A DNA stretch of 64,000 bases from Deltaproteobacteria bacterium (GCA_029261875.1 JAJDAL010000052.1:35015-99014), one strand, 5' to 3'. Shown: positions 1 to 9,328, counted from the stretch's first letter. Notes: generated from the sequence alone by a model not told the origin. Program-made: numbers and translations.

Positions 1-415
1 AGGGCATGCCGCCTGCGCGCGCGGAGCCGGTTTCCATGAAACGCGAGCCCACCACGGCATCGACCTCGCCGCGCGCGATCGGGCCCACCAACTCCGGAAG
101 GGACTCCGGTGCGTATTTGCCGTCCGCGTGAAGTAGCACCACGGCGTCGAACTGGTGCTGGATCGCAAACTCGAAGCCCAACTTGAGGTTTCCCCCGTAA
201 CCCTGCGAACGCGGGTTGCGAAGGACCGTGATGGGGCTCTCGCTCCAATCGTCCGCCCAGGAGAGTCCGGCTTCGAAGGTCTGGTCCGGGGAAGCGTCGT
301 CGATGATCAGGGCTTCGGTGTGGTTGGCGGCCACGAAGTCGCTCGGGATCCGGTCGAGCACTTTCTTCAGGGTGCCCTGGGCCTTGTAGGCGACGACGAA
401 GAGCAAGAGGCGCAT
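1..415 (-). CDS. GT2 glycosyltransferase, polyprenyl-phosphate type, cut by left edge
   Basis: Only the first 138 codons are visible; the gene leaves the window at base 1. It starts at the ATG at 413-415. GT2 marks are clear: a hydrophobic first strand with VVAYKA (residues 7-12), Asp pair D39-D40 in DDASPDQT, the glycine loop GYGGN at 72-76, and HADGKY at 96-101, the usual H-x-DGQY donor and metal region with Lys in place of Gln. Proteins with this motif set transfer a nucleotide-sugar residue to polyprenyl phosphate on the cytoplasmic face of the inner membrane. That fits the GT-C enzymes next door, which need such lipid-linked donors. Whether the missing C-terminus carries membrane helices cannot be seen. 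The fold assignment is firm; the sugar is unknown. Confidence 0.85.
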   Translation of the reverse strand, partial: MRLLLFVVAYKAQGTLKKVLDRIPSDFVAANHTEALIIDDASPDQTFEAGLSWADDWSESPITVLRNPRSQGYGGNLKLGFEFAIQHQFDAVVLLHADGKYAPESLPELVGPIARGEVDAVVGSRFMETGSARAGGMP

Positions 416-454
416 AGGCGAGAGATTGTATCGGAGCTGAGGCGCGGGGCCGGC

Positions 455-1111
455 TCAGGGCGATTTCGTGCTCCCAGGGCGGGTCCCCGCATACCAGCGG
501 TACAGCGGACTCATCAGGATCGGGGGCAGGATCAAGGTGAGGATTTCCTTCCAGCCCTGGGCGTCCCGGCGCTTCCAAAGCGCGAGCTCGCGGCGAATTC
601 GGTGTGCGGTTTCGTCGCCAACCGGACCCTTTACCGCGACCGCGACCACCGTGTGGGGAAAGTCGCGCAAGCCGGCGGATTCCACGAACACACTTTCGAA
701 GGGCTCGACCAGGGCGCGAAAGCCTTCGGGCGTGAAGCGCCAATAATCGGACGGGTAATCGTGTACGGGGAAGTACATGACCGAACACAGCAGCAGGTAG
801 CCGCCCGGACGCAGCACCCGGTGGAGTTCGCTGCTGGCTTTCCAGAAGCGTTGTACGTGTTCGAAGGTGTCGAGGGAGATCGCCGTGCCGATGCTGTCAT
901 CGGGCAGGTCGAGTGCTTCGAGGTCGAGCACGCGATCGACGCCCGGACCTTCTCGCATGTCCGCGCCCACGTAATCGCGGTTCGCGAACAACTCGCGCAC
1001 GGCGCGCGATTCCTGCCCGCTGGGTTGGAAGGCGCCGAATTCGTAGATGGGCTCGGGCAACGCGAGGGCGCCGTCGAGTCGCTCCACGAGTTTTCGAATG
1101 GTGGACCGCAT
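455..1111 (-). CDS. Class I SAM-dependent methyltransferase (218 aa)
   Basis: A single-domain methyltransferase. Motif I is degenerate (YEFGAFQPSG, residues 23-32). It is followed by an acidic SAM-ribose position (GADMREG, about 49-55), a motif II region around D-T-F-E-H-V (about 81-86) and the post-motif LHRVLRPGGYLLL (about 96-108). The loop YFPVHDYPSDYWRFTPEGF is typical of Methyltransf_11 proteins of polysaccharide clusters. The ATG at 1109-1111 was chosen because the reading frame upstream of it is antisense to the next gene and carries no recognisable domain. The stop lies 39 bases before the GT2 start. The C-terminus is hydrophobic (LTLILPPILMSPLYRWY) and may touch the membrane. The substrate is probably a sugar of the locus glycan, by context only. 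Confidence 0.8.
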   Translation of the reverse strand: MRSTIRKLVERLDGALALPEPIYEFGAFQPSGQESRAVRELFANRDYVGADMREGPGVDRVLDLEALDLPDDSIGTAISLDTFEHVQRFWKASSELHRVLRPGGYLLLCSVMYFPVHDYPSDYWRFTPEGFRALVEPFESVFVESAGLRDFPHTVVAVAVKGPVGDETAHRIRRELALWKRRDAQGWKEILTLILPPILMSPLYRWYAGTRPGSTKSP

Positions 1112-1137
1112 GGGGGGCCGAGCGTACCGCAGCCCGG

Positions 1138-2619
1138 TTAGCGTCGGGCAAAGATCCCGCGGCCGCATTCGGGGCGCGCGACGAAGGTCTCGGCGAAGCG
1201 CTCTTGGGCGACCACCGCGTGATTCTCCGGGAGCGATACGTAGGTGACGGGATGGTTGCGGACCAGATACCAGAAGTCTTCCGGGGTCCGCGTCATGTGC
1301 AGGGTCACGCTGTTGGCGCGCCAATGGATGGCGGGTGCGTTGAAGGCGATCACCAGGTCGTGGGGTTCGACGCAACGCGCGAAGGTCGGTGCGGCGCCGG
1401 GATCGATGGGGCCCAGACCGGGCAACTTGTCCACGAAGCCGTGGGCGAGCTTCGTGTCGCGCAGCTCGTTGGGAAGTCTCGGCAGCAGCGGCATCAGGAG
1501 CAAGAGCGCGAGGGCGGGAATCCGCAACGCACCGCCATAGCGCCACCACGCCGCGGCCCCCAGGGCCAGCATCGCGGGCACGAAGGGGATCAGGTAGCGG
1601 CCCCGAACCGCCACCAGGGCGATCACGACGGTCGTCGCGAGGCTCACACCCAGGAACGCCCAGGCCTGGCGGTCGCGACGCGCGCACGCCAACGCGATGC
1701 CCGCCAAGCCCAGCGCGTTCGCGGTGAGGAGCGGCCAATGGATCAACGCGTGGGGGAGCAGGCGTTGGAACTTCTGCCATGGATCCATGGCGGCCGCGGA
1801 TGTGAGATCCGGTTCGATCATGTTCAGCAGACTGCCGTTCAAGGGAATCACATCGGGGGTGAAGTAGAGGGTAATGCCGTAGAGGGAAAAGAACGGGTCG
1901 CCGGTCACCAGCGCGTTGCGGGTCCACCAAATGCCGGCGACCGCGACGAAGCCCAGCGCGCACGCGGTCGGGGCGCGCCATCGATTCGGTCGCCACAACA
2001 GCAACAGGCACGCCATGGGGAGCAACAGGCCTCCGTTGAAGCGAGTCAAATAGGCGAGGCCGCACACGGCGCCGATCCAGAAACCGTGCGCGCCCGTCGC
2101 CAACAGCGCGAAGCAGACGACGATCCAGAGTCCGAACAGGGCCTCGGTGCCGCCGAACAGCGCGTAGAGGACGACGTCGGGACAGGTCGCGACCGCGACG
2201 CCGGCGACGGCTCCGACCGCGACCCCCGCCAGGCGGGTCGCGAGTGCGAAACTCACCACGGCCCCGGCGACGAATGCCGCGGCGGAGGTCAGTTGGACCG
2301 AGATCGGCCCCGGTTCGGCGATCCGAAACACGAGGGACAGCAGAGCGGGCCAGAGCGGGGCGCGCAGCAGCGAGGGATGCTCGGCGTCGACCCCCCACCC
2401 GATCTCGATCGGGTAGATGATGCCGGTGGTGAATCCGCGCCCGCTGGCCAGGCGGCGCCCCACCTCCGCGTATTCGATCTCGTCGCCGGCCAGGAATTCC
2501 CAGGGCATTCCCCAATGGGCATAGGCCCAGGAGGCGGCGGCGACGGCGGCGACGCCGAGGCCTGCGAAAATCAGCGTCGCGGGGTTCGTCGCCGGAACGG
2601 CCGTGGCGCTACTCGACAT
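1138..2619 (-). CDS. GT-C family membrane glycosyltransferase (GT39/ArnT-like), 493 aa
   Basis: A multi-spanning inner-membrane protein with the GT-C layout: one N-terminal helix, then a periplasmic loop with the catalytic-type acidic pair D46-E47 (LAGDEIEYAEVGRRLA), the segment GRGFTTGIIYP, and about ten further hydrophobic helices. A short soluble C-terminus (about 400-493) contains FWYLVRNHPVTYVSLP. Such enzymes take a sugar from a polyprenyl-phosphate donor and transfer it on the periplasmic side. The ATG at 2617-2619 lies inside the end of the upstream sulfatase-like gene (11-base overlap), which suggests coupled translation. It is a close paralog of the 487-aa protein at 11842-13305, sharing the GDE loop, the FTTGIIYP segment and the C-terminal tail pattern. 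Donor and acceptor are unknown. Confidence 0.8.
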   Translation of the reverse strand: MSSSATAVPATNPATLIFAGLGVAAVAAASWAYAHWGMPWEFLAGDEIEYAEVGRRLASGRGFTTGIIYPIEIGWGVDAEHPSLLRAPLWPALLSLVFRIAEPGPISVQLTSAAAFVAGAVVSFALATRLAGVAVGAVAGVAVATCPDVVLYALFGGTEALFGLWIVVCFALLATGAHGFWIGAVCGLAYLTRFNGGLLLPMACLLLLWRPNRWRAPTACALGFVAVAGIWWTRNALVTGDPFFSLYGITLYFTPDVIPLNGSLLNMIEPDLTSAAAMDPWQKFQRLLPHALIHWPLLTANALGLAGIALACARRDRQAWAFLGVSLATTVVIALVAVRGRYLIPFVPAMLALGAAAWWRYGGALRIPALALLLLMPLLPRLPNELRDTKLAHGFVDKLPGLGPIDPGAAPTFARCVEPHDLVIAFNAPAIHWRANSVTLHMTRTPEDFWYLVRNHPVTYVSLPENHAVVAQERFAETFVARPECGRGIFARR

Positions 2620-3937
2620 AGCCGAGCTCGCGCAAGCGTTCGAGGTGGGTCTCGAACTCTTCGTCCGTCAGCTCGAGACGCGCCCCGTCGGGTCGCACCC
2701 AATCGCGTCGCAGGGCGAGCAGGGCGCCGCGCATTTCCTCCACGCGTTCGGGGTGCTGATCCGCCAGATCGACCAGTTCGTTCGGGTCCGCGCGCAGATC
2801 GAAGAGTTCGCCGCGCCCGGGGCGCGTGAGCCATTTCCAGGGAGGTACGCGCAAGCTGCGAAGTTCCGAGCCCTCTTCGGCGCGCGTGGGATAGAACTCG
2901 TAGAAGGTTTCGGAATAGGCCGGGCGATCGGTGCTCTCCGGGCCCATGCCGAATAGAGTCTGTCCCGCGATGCCTTCGGGGGCCGCCAGGTGGGCGGCTT
3001 CGAGCAGGGTGGGGAAGAGGTCCAGAATCCGAACCTGGGCGGCGACGCGTCGGGGTTTCTCGCGCCCGGGTGCGCGCAGCAAGAGCGGAACGTGGAGGGT
3101 TTCGTCGACGAGTTCCGGCGAATGGGTTCCGGCGCGACGACCGTTCTCTCCCAGCAGTTCACCGTGGTCCGCCACGACGGCGATCAGCAGATCCTCGTAG
3201 CGATCCATGCGGCGAAGTTCCGCGAGCAGTCGACCGATCTGGGCGTCCATGAACGCCACCTCGCCCTGGTAGAGCGCGCGCGGAGAAGGCTCGGCGTCCG
3301 TCGGGCGATAGCCTTCCGGCGGTTCGTAGGGGGCGTGGGGATCGTAGAAGTGCAGCCACGCGAACCAACGCTGGTCGGGCTTGCGAGCACGCAGCCAGTG
3401 CAGCGCTTCGTCGACGGTGTTGTCCGCGCGGCGACTGAAGAAGAGTCCGCCCCCGGGCTTGGATTTTCCGCTTTGCGGGTCGAAGGGCCGCGCGCCGTAG
3501 ACGTCGAAGCCCTGGGCCAATCCGTAACCGCGAAACAGCACGTAGGCGGATACGAAGGCGCCGGTCTCGTATTGCGCGCCCTTCAGCAACTCCGCCAGGG
3601 TGACGGCATCCTGGGGCAGTCGCTGTTTCAAGAAATCCCGCAAGCCGTGTTGCGGGGGGTAGAGCCCGGTCAGCAGGCTGGCGTGGGAAGGTCCCGTGTA
3701 GGGCGCCGTGGTGATGGCCTGCTCGAACACGACGGATTCCGCGGCGAGCGCGTCGAGGTGCGGTGTGGCGGCATTTCCTCCGTAGACCCCCAGGGCATCC
3801 GCGCGCGTGCAATCGAGCGTCAGGAGTAAGAGGTTCTGGGGCGCTGGCGGCGCGTTCGACCCGCACGCAACGGCGATCAGGAGCGCGACCCCACAGGCGG
3901 CGCGTAACCAAGCCGATTGCCTCGGGGCTCGACTCAA
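2609..3937 (-). CDS. Sulfatase-fold (alkaline phosphatase superfamily) lipoprotein with Thr nucleophile
   Basis: A 442-aa protein with a signal peptide and a lipobox ending VAC at Cys25, so probably a lipoprotein. Metal-ligand motifs of the family are visible: TLDCTRAD (residues 40-47) and, in the second half, ADHGELLGENG. At the active-site position the sequence is YTGPSHASLLTG, which puts Thr81 where sulfatases have Cys or Ser (C/S-x-P-S-R). A formylglycine-dependent sulfatase mechanism is therefore unlikely; Thr is the nucleophile in phosphoethanolamine and glycerophosphate transferases of this fold. The C-terminus ends in LRELGYVE, a signature shared with three other proteins here. The start is a TTG that overlaps the stop of the upstream GT2 gene (TTGA). 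The substrate is unknown. Confidence 0.8.
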   Translation of the reverse strand: MSRAPRQSAWLRAACGVALLIAVACGSNAPPAPQNLLLLTLDCTRADALGVYGGNAATPHLDALAAESVVFEQAITTAPYTGPSHASLLTGLYPPQHGLRDFLKQRLPQDAVTLAELLKGAQYETGAFVSAYVLFRGYGLAQGFDVYGARPFDPQSGKSKPGGGLFFSRRADNTVDEALHWLRARKPDQRWFAWLHFYDPHAPYEPPEGYRPTDAEPSPRALYQGEVAFMDAQIGRLLAELRRMDRYEDLLIAVVADHGELLGENGRRAGTHSPELVDETLHVPLLLRAPGREKPRRVAAQVRILDLFPTLLEAAHLAAPEGIAGQTLFGMGPESTDRPAYSETFYEFYPTRAEEGSELRSLRVPPWKWLTRPGRGELFDLRADPNELVDLADQHPERVEEMRGALLALRRDWVRPDGARLELTDEEFETHLERLRELGYVE

Positions 3938-4917
3938 CGGTCCGCCGATGGCGGACCGTTTTCCGATTCGCCGTCATCCATGGCTTCGATGACGTAGCGC
4001 GGGCGGCGCTTCACCTCTTCGTAGGTGCGCCCAATGTATTCGCTCACGATGCCGAGGGAGAAGAGCTGCACGCCGCCGAAGATCAGAATCAAAACGGCGA
4101 TCGAAGCCCAGCCCGCGGCTTCCGCGCGGCCGCTCAAGCGTTGGACCACGACGTAGATTCCGTACAGGATTCCGATGCTCGTGGTGCCGAGGCCGAGGAC
4201 CGCGATCAGGCGCAGGGGCGCGACGGAGAAGGAAAAGATTCCGTTGAGGCCCAGTTGCAGCTGGCGCCGGAGCGTGAATTTGCTCTCGCCCGCGTGGCGC
4301 GGGCCGGGCGCGTATTCGATTTGCGTGGCTCGGAAGCCCAGCCAGGGCACGAGCCCGCGGGTGAAGACGAAGTGCTCTTCGAGTTCGTTGAACGCGTCCA
4401 CCGCGCGCCGATCCAGCAAACGAAAATCCGCGCCGCCCGCCACCACCGGCACATTCGAGAGCTTGTTCATGGTCCAATAGAAGAGTCGGCTCGCGCGTTC
4501 CTTGGCGCCCGCGGTGGCGTCGCCTCCCACGCGGCGCGTATGCACCACGGCCGCACCTTCGCGCCAGGCGGACAGCAGGGCGGGAATGGTTTCGGGCGGA
4601 TGCTGGAGGTCGCCGTCCATGGTGATCACGGCGTCTCCGCGCGCAAAGCGAATGCCCGCGGTGAGCGCGGCCTGGTGGCCGAAGGAACGCGTGAAGCGAA
4701 TCTGGCGCAAGCTGGGATTCGCGGATTTCAGCCGTTCCAGCACCGCGGCGGTCGCATCGTCGCTTCCGTCGTCGACGAACAGCAGCTCGTAGCGGGTCCC
4801 GTGCGTCGCGAATACCGCGCCCACACGGCGGGCCAGCTCCTCGATCGACCCGGCTTCGTTGTGAACGGGAACGACGACGGAGATCAAGGGGTCCGCGGGG
4901 CGCGCGCCGTTCTCCAT
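3934..4917 (-). CDS. GT2 polyprenyl-phosphate glycosyltransferase with two C-terminal TM helices (GtrB/ArnC type)
   Basis: A 327-aa enzyme. The N-terminal GT2 domain has ISVVVPVHNEAGSIEEL (about 12-28), the FVDDGSDDAT motif (about 51-60), RSFGHQAALTAG, and MDGDLQHPPE (about 99-108), the DxD-type donor site characteristic of GtrB, ArnC and DPM1-like proteins. Two strong membrane helices follow (about 235-262 and 275-300), then a basic cytoplasmic tail. The family makes polyprenyl-phosphate-linked sugars on the inner leaflet; the GT-C enzymes in the same cluster are the natural users. The ATG at 4915-4917 gives the canonical N-terminus; longer forms only read through antisense sequence. Its stop overlaps the TTG start of the downstream sulfatase-fold gene, so the two are probably coupled. 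Confidence 0.9.
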   Translation of the reverse strand: MENGARPADPLISVVVPVHNEAGSIEELARRVGAVFATHGTRYELLFVDDGSDDATAAVLERLKSANPSLRQIRFTRSFGHQAALTAGIRFARGDAVITMDGDLQHPPETIPALLSAWREGAAVVHTRRVGGDATAGAKERASRLFYWTMNKLSNVPVVAGGADFRLLDRRAVDAFNELEEHFVFTRGLVPWLGFRATQIEYAPGPRHAGESKFTLRRQLQLGLNGIFSFSVAPLRLIAVLGLGTTSIGILYGIYVVVQRLSGRAEAAGWASIAVLILIFGGVQLFSLGIVSEYIGRTYEEVKRRPRYVIEAMDDGESENGPPSADR

Positions 4918-4946
4918 CGGGCGCACTCTAGCAGAGGGCGGCGCGC

Positions 4947-7118
4947 TCACGGCGCACAACCGCCCGGCCGTCGCGCCTCGACGCGGGTGATGAGATAGCC
5001 GTCGGTGGTTTCCATGCGGAGTTCGAAATCCTCGCGCAGGTGCCCGTAGCGAATTCGTTCCTCGGGTCGTTCGAGGGCGATCCAGGTCAACGGGGGTTCG
5101 CTCGCGCACGTGATATTGCGAATGCGCCGCTCCGGCGGGTGCGGTTGGCCCAATACGCGGAGCGCGGCCGGGCGCGGTCCCAGCGAACGTCCTTCGAATT
5201 GGACGTGAAAGACACCCATTTCGCGATACAGGCGCGGCATGAAGACCGGTCGATTCGGGGGCAGGCCATTGAAGATCTTGCTGAGTCGAAGTCGCGAGGG
5301 GATCTCCGCGGGGAGCGGCGCTTCCCAGAGGCGGTAGGTGGCGTAGACGCCCGTGCAGGCCGCCAAGGTGTAGACGACGGCAACGATGGCCGCCGGCGCG
5401 AATCGGCGCGGTCCATCGCCTCGGAACACCCGCGCGAAGCGCAGCAGGGGTAACGCCATCAACCCGTAGATGAACGGGATGGCGAGCACGCAGCGCCGCG
5501 GCAATACCCCGCCCAGTAGCGAGGGCAGGATCAGCCCCACGCCACTCCAGACCAACAACACCCGCAGGGTCGGGTTGCGCCAGGAACGCAGTGCGTGAGC
5601 GAATCCGAGGATCAGGAGCGGCGCGAGCAGGGGGTTGAGAATCGGGCCATCCACGTGGCGAAAGTTCGACTCCGGGCCCGGCGCGTAGAAGAGGCGCGCG
5701 ACGACACCGCGCAGCCGCTGGGCCGGGCCCGAATCGCGCCCGTTGATTTCGACGAGATTCCAACCGTCCGCGGCGAGGGACCGCAGGCTGCCGGCGAGCG
5801 CATCCGCATCGCCTTCGAGTAGGAGTGAAACGCGCCGGTTGTGCTCGAGTCGTTGGACCGCAACGCCGCTCGCCGCGAGTTCGCGTTGGGCTCGGACGAT
5901 TTCCGCGGGCCCGAGGTCGGCGGGTGGGACCGCGAGCTGACTCGGCGAGGACGTGTCGGCCGCGCCTTCCCCCTGGTTCCACAACGCGCGGTAGTCGAAG
6001 GTCTGGGAGGCAACGGCCGCCAACCCATCGGGAACCAGCAGGGGGCCCAGGGAGGCCATGCCGATGGACGCCGCCGCCAAACTGGCGGCTACGCGGGCCG
6101 TGCCCGGGGTGCGCCAACGATCCCAGGACACGATCAGAACGAGGCCCGCGAGGATCGGGACGAACCAACTCAATTGGTAGAAGAACAGGGAGCCTCCGAG
6201 GCAGACGCCGAGCCAGGCCGCGCGCCGCGCGTTCCAATCGTGCAGCAGTGCGAGCAGGGCGACGGCGGACACGACCGAATGGGCGACGGAAATTCCGATG
6301 TAGAGGCCCGCCCGGCTGTAGATGAGGTGGAGGGCCGAAACGCTCGCCAGTGCGAGCGCGAGCAGCGCGACCCGACTTCCCGCGTAACGACGCATCAGGC
6401 CCGCGAACCCGACGAGGGTGAGTGTGCCGGCCGCAAGCGAGACCAGACGCAGGGAAACGATGCGGGGTTCGAGGACCGCGAGTGCCGCCGTATGGAGACT
6501 CAAGGGCGCCATCTGGGCTTGGAAACGTTCGAAGGGATAGATGAGCACGGGGCCGGGTTCGATGCTTCCGCCCTGCATGCGGGCCGCGATTCCGTAGCCG
6601 ATTTCGTCGTAGTAGACCGGCGGCGCGACGTCGAGGGCGAACAGACCGAGGAGGAGGAAGCCCGCGACCACCGCACACCCCAGCAGGGTGTCGCCGCGCG
6701 GATCGCGATGGGTCGGCGTTTCCGCCGGTGCTTCGGGCAGCGCGAGGTAGAGGAAAAAGGCGGCTGTGTAGAGAAACGCTCCGATCCAGAGGGATTCTTC
6801 CATCAGAAAAGACTGGGCGCCGACGGCGAGCGCGAAAGCCGCCACGATCCCCGCGCGTTCGCGGGCCTGTCCGCCGCGCCGCCCGAATCCGACGAGCAGC
6901 GCCAGGGCGAGCGCGAGCCAGCGGCCCACGGGCATGATGAGGGCCGCCGACCGATAGAGCGCCGCGCCGCAGTCCGCGACGGCGTCGACGAGCGGTGTGA
7001 GATCCGCGAGCAACGGCACTGCGCTCTGGCTGGCGCGGTTCGCGTACGCGGCGGCCCCGAGCCCGAGCGTCGTGCTAGCGACGGCCAGGCTGCGCTCGAA
7101 ATTCCAGAAGCGGGCCAT
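4947..7118 (-). CDS. Large GT-C-type membrane glycosyltransferase with C-terminal soluble domain, 723 aa
   Basis: A multi-spanning membrane protein. After about five N-terminal helices comes the GT-C acidic loop with D171-E172 (PPVYYDEIGYGIAARM). More helices follow to about residue 600, separated by a roughly 130-residue soluble insert rich in Arg and Glu (about 370-470). A final hydrophilic domain runs from about 600 to 723. The acidic loop followed by a helix-rich core matches polyprenyl-phosphate-sugar-dependent transferases of the GT39/GT83 type. The ATG at 7116-7118 follows the stop of the upstream sulfatase-fold gene by four bases, so the pair is probably co-translated. It is longer than usual family members because of extra N-terminal helices. 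The sugar and acceptor cannot be told. Confidence 0.7.
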   Translation of the reverse strand: MARFWNFERSLAVASTTLGLGAAAYANRASQSAVPLLADLTPLVDAVADCGAALYRSAALIMPVGRWLALALALLVGFGRRGGQARERAGIVAAFALAVGAQSFLMEESLWIGAFLYTAAFFLYLALPEAPAETPTHRDPRGDTLLGCAVVAGFLLLGLFALDVAPPVYYDEIGYGIAARMQGGSIEPGPVLIYPFERFQAQMAPLSLHTAALAVLEPRIVSLRLVSLAAGTLTLVGFAGLMRRYAGSRVALLALALASVSALHLIYSRAGLYIGISVAHSVVSAVALLALLHDWNARRAAWLGVCLGGSLFFYQLSWFVPILAGLVLIVSWDRWRTPGTARVAASLAAASIGMASLGPLLVPDGLAAVASQTFDYRALWNQGEGAADTSSPSQLAVPPADLGPAEIVRAQRELAASGVAVQRLEHNRRVSLLLEGDADALAGSLRSLAADGWNLVEINGRDSGPAQRLRGVVARLFYAPGPESNFRHVDGPILNPLLAPLLILGFAHALRSWRNPTLRVLLVWSGVGLILPSLLGGVLPRRCVLAIPFIYGLMALPLLRFARVFRGDGPRRFAPAAIVAVVYTLAACTGVYATYRLWEAPLPAEIPSRLRLSKIFNGLPPNRPVFMPRLYREMGVFHVQFEGRSLGPRPAALRVLGQPHPPERRIRNITCASEPPLTWIALERPEERIRYGHLREDFELRMETTDGYLITRVEARRPGGCAP

Positions 7119-7122
7119 GGAT

Positions 7123-8505
7123 TCAGTCCAGGTACCCGAGGGCGCGTAGCGCTTCTTCGGTTTCCGGTCGCAACTCCACGCGGGAACCGGCTTCGTACAG
7201 GGGAGGATGGACTTCGCTCACGTTCGCGAGTAGGGCGGCGAGTTCGTCGGCCAGCGCGGGCTTGCGTTCGAGCAGGTTGTCGAGTTCCGCCGTGCTTTGG
7301 GACAAGTCGTAGAGTTCGTGAGCGCCGCTGGAGGATTCGATCAGCTTGTAGGGCCATTGGTAGATCGCGCGCAGGTCGCGGTCGAACACGCTTCCGCCCA
7401 AACGCACGTTGGAGTCGCTGCGGCGCACCTCGGTCACGATGGCGCGGTCGCGCAGGTCGAGGGGGGATGGGCTGTCGCTCAGGCGCGCGGCCTGGAGGAA
7501 GGTCGAGAAGACCCAGTGATTCTGGGTCGGGTCACTGACGCGAACACCGCCTCCGGCTCCGCCCGGGTAGCGTACGAGCAGGGGCACGCGCACGTTGTCT
7601 TCGTACAGATGTGCGCCGTGAGACAGGTAGAAGTGCTCACCGAAACTCTCACCGTGGTCCGAGGTGATGACCACCAGGGTGTCGGCGCCGCGCGGTCCGG
7701 ACAGGAGGCCATCCAGCAGGCGACCCAGGTGCAAGTCCATGTAGGCGATTTCCGCATCGTAACCCCGCCAGGCTTCGTCGAGAGCGGAGCGGATCTCGGG
7801 CGCCAATTGGGCGACGGGTTTCGGGGGGGCGCGCGCGGCAAGCTCGGCCAGGAGCGCGGGCATGAGGCCCTCGGCTTTGGCGTCGATCCCGGTGCCGTGG
7901 GGCGCGGGCGGCTTGTAGGGGGCGTGGGGATCGAAAAAATTCACGAACAAGAAGAACGGTGCATCCCCGAACTCCTCGACGTAGGCCAGGGCCTGGTCGG
8001 CCACGGGTTTCGCGCGTTTGCCGACCAGCTTCTCCAGCGGGTTGCGAAATTCGTCGTCGTAGAATTCGAAGCCCTGGGCGATGCCCAATTCGTGGCGCAA
8101 GGCGGGGCCGGCGACCACGGCGGCGGTTCGGTACCCCGCGGCGGAGAGGCGCTCCGCCAATGTATTGAAGCCGGGGTCGAGCGGGCGCACGCCGTAGCCG
8201 AGCTGTTTGCGGTCCCCATCCGGGGCGGTTTGCGCGCCGTGCTGCATGGGGAGCAAGCCCGTCATGAGCGAGGCGTGGGAAGCCAGGGTCCAGGAAGACG
8301 TCGAATAGGCGTTCTCGAACAAGACGGCGGACTTTGCGAAGTGATCGAGTGCGGGCGTCTCGGCCCCCGCGTGGCCATAACATCCCAGGCGATCCGCACG
8401 CGTGGTGTCGAGGGTGATGAGGACGAGGTTGGGGGGACTCGGGTCCGCGCAGGCACCGAGGCCGCACAGGGTCAGCAACAACACCGCAAGTCGCGCGGAT
8501 TCCAT
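7123..8505 (-). CDS. Sulfatase-fold lipoprotein with Thr nucleophile, 460 aa
   Basis: The predicted signal peptide ends in a good lipobox, GLGAC, with Cys19. Superfamily motifs are TLDTTRAD (31-38), the active-site loop SWTLASHASLMTG with Thr73 at the nucleophile position, FFDPHAPYKPP, and TSDHGESFGEH in the second half. The C-terminus is LRALGYLD. I chose the ATG at 8503-8505 over a TTG four codons upstream; both keep the signal peptide. The gene starts a minus-strand run (sulfatase-fold, GT-C) and is divergent from the GT2 gene at 8586, so the 80 bases between them must hold promoters for both. Thr argues for a phosphotransferase or phosphodiesterase, not an arylsulfatase. Confidence 0.8.
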   Translation of the reverse strand: MESARLAVLLLTLCGLGACADPSPPNLVLITLDTTRADRLGCYGHAGAETPALDHFAKSAVLFENAYSTSSWTLASHASLMTGLLPMQHGAQTAPDGDRKQLGYGVRPLDPGFNTLAERLSAAGYRTAAVVAGPALRHELGIAQGFEFYDDEFRNPLEKLVGKRAKPVADQALAYVEEFGDAPFFLFVNFFDPHAPYKPPAPHGTGIDAKAEGLMPALLAELAARAPPKPVAQLAPEIRSALDEAWRGYDAEIAYMDLHLGRLLDGLLSGPRGADTLVVITSDHGESFGEHFYLSHGAHLYEDNVRVPLLVRYPGGAGGGVRVSDPTQNHWVFSTFLQAARLSDSPSPLDLRDRAIVTEVRRSDSNVRLGGSVFDRDLRAIYQWPYKLIESSSGAHELYDLSQSTAELDNLLERKPALADELAALLANVSEVHPPLYEAGSRVELRPETEEALRALGYLD

Positions 8506-8585
8506 TCTTCGAAGCAAAAGACGAGTCCCCCGAATACCGGCCGTTCGGCTATGGTAGCAATCGCTCCGGGAGATCTTGCCTTCCC

Positions 8586-9323
8586 ATGGTGATCATCACA
8601 CTACCTGCCTACAACGAAGAGCTGACCTTGCCCCCGCTCCTGGAATCGATCCAGGAGTCGATGGCGGAAAATCAGATCGAGTACCGCGTGATCGTCGTCA
8701 ACGACGGGAGCAGCGATGGTACAGCGGAGGTGGTCGAGCGCATGCGGGACCGCATGCCCATCAACCGCGTCGATCACCCGGCGAATCGCGGTCTGGGGGA
8801 GACGATTCGAACGGGGCTGTTGCGCGCCCTCGAAGAGGCCAAGGATCCGGACATCATCGTCACCATGGATTCCGACAACACCCACACGCCGGGCCTGGTG
8901 GCCCGGATGGTGCGCGGAATCCGCGAAGGCAACGATGTCGTGATTGCCTCGCGTTTTCGTCCCGGCGCCCGCATCATCGGCTTGCCCCTGCATCGTCGTG
9001 CCCTCAGTCAGGGGGCGAGCTGGATCCTGCGGATTCTGTTCCCCACGCCGAATGTGCGTGACTTCACCTGCGGCTTCCGCGCCTACCGCGCGGCCCTGCT
9101 GCGCCGGGCCTTCTCCACCTACGGCCACGAGTTCGTCGCGCAGAGTGGCTTTTCCTGCATGGTCGACATCCTGCTGAAGTTGCGGGAGCTCGGCGCCATC
9201 ATGAGCGAAGTGCCGCTGATCCTGCGCTACGACCTCAAGTACAGCGTCAGCAAGATGATGATCTTCACCACCATCCGCGAAACCCTGGGGTTGGCGGCCC
9301 GTCGCCGTTTGGGCGGCGGCTGA
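8586..9323 (+). CDS. GT2 glycosyltransferase, dolichol-phosphate-mannose-synthase-like, 245 aa
   Basis: A soluble, single-domain GT2 protein. The motifs are TLPAYNEELTLPPLL (about 5-19), VVNDGSSDGTAEVV (about 37-50), HPANRGLGETIRTG, and the metal site MDSDNTHTPGL (about 94-104). The DFTCGFRAYR and HEFVAQSGF segments are typical of DPM1-like synthases that lack the C-terminal membrane helices. The expected product is a polyprenyl-phosphate-sugar. The gene opens a plus-strand run with a methyltransferase, a polysaccharide deacetylase and a GNAT protein, with spacings of 5 bases, a 1-base overlap and 85 bases. The ATG is followed at once by GTG; either could initiate. A weak -10-like TATGGT lies at 8550-8555. 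Confidence 0.88.
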   Translation: MVIITLPAYNEELTLPPLLESIQESMAENQIEYRVIVVNDGSSDGTAEVVERMRDRMPINRVDHPANRGLGETIRTGLLRALEEAKDPDIIVTMDSDNTHTPGLVARMVRGIREGNDVVIASRFRPGARIIGLPLHRRALSQGASWILRILFPTPNVRDFTCGFRAYRAALLRRAFSTYGHEFVAQSGFSCMVDILLKLRELGAIMSEVPLILRYDLKYSVSKMMIFTTIRETLGLAARRRLGGG

Positions 9324-9328
9324 TCGGC

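Noticed and set aside
455..2515. A 686-residue fusion ending in the first methyltransferase
   Set aside because: Only the last 218 residues are a methyltransferase; the rest is the out-of-frame shadow of the GT-C gene at 1138-2619.
913..2829. Long plus-strand open frame (638 codons) opposite the first methyltransferase and GT-C genes
   Set aside because: It is rich in Arg, Gly and Gln with no domain and lies antisense to well-supported genes; GC-rich third positions create such frames across the window.
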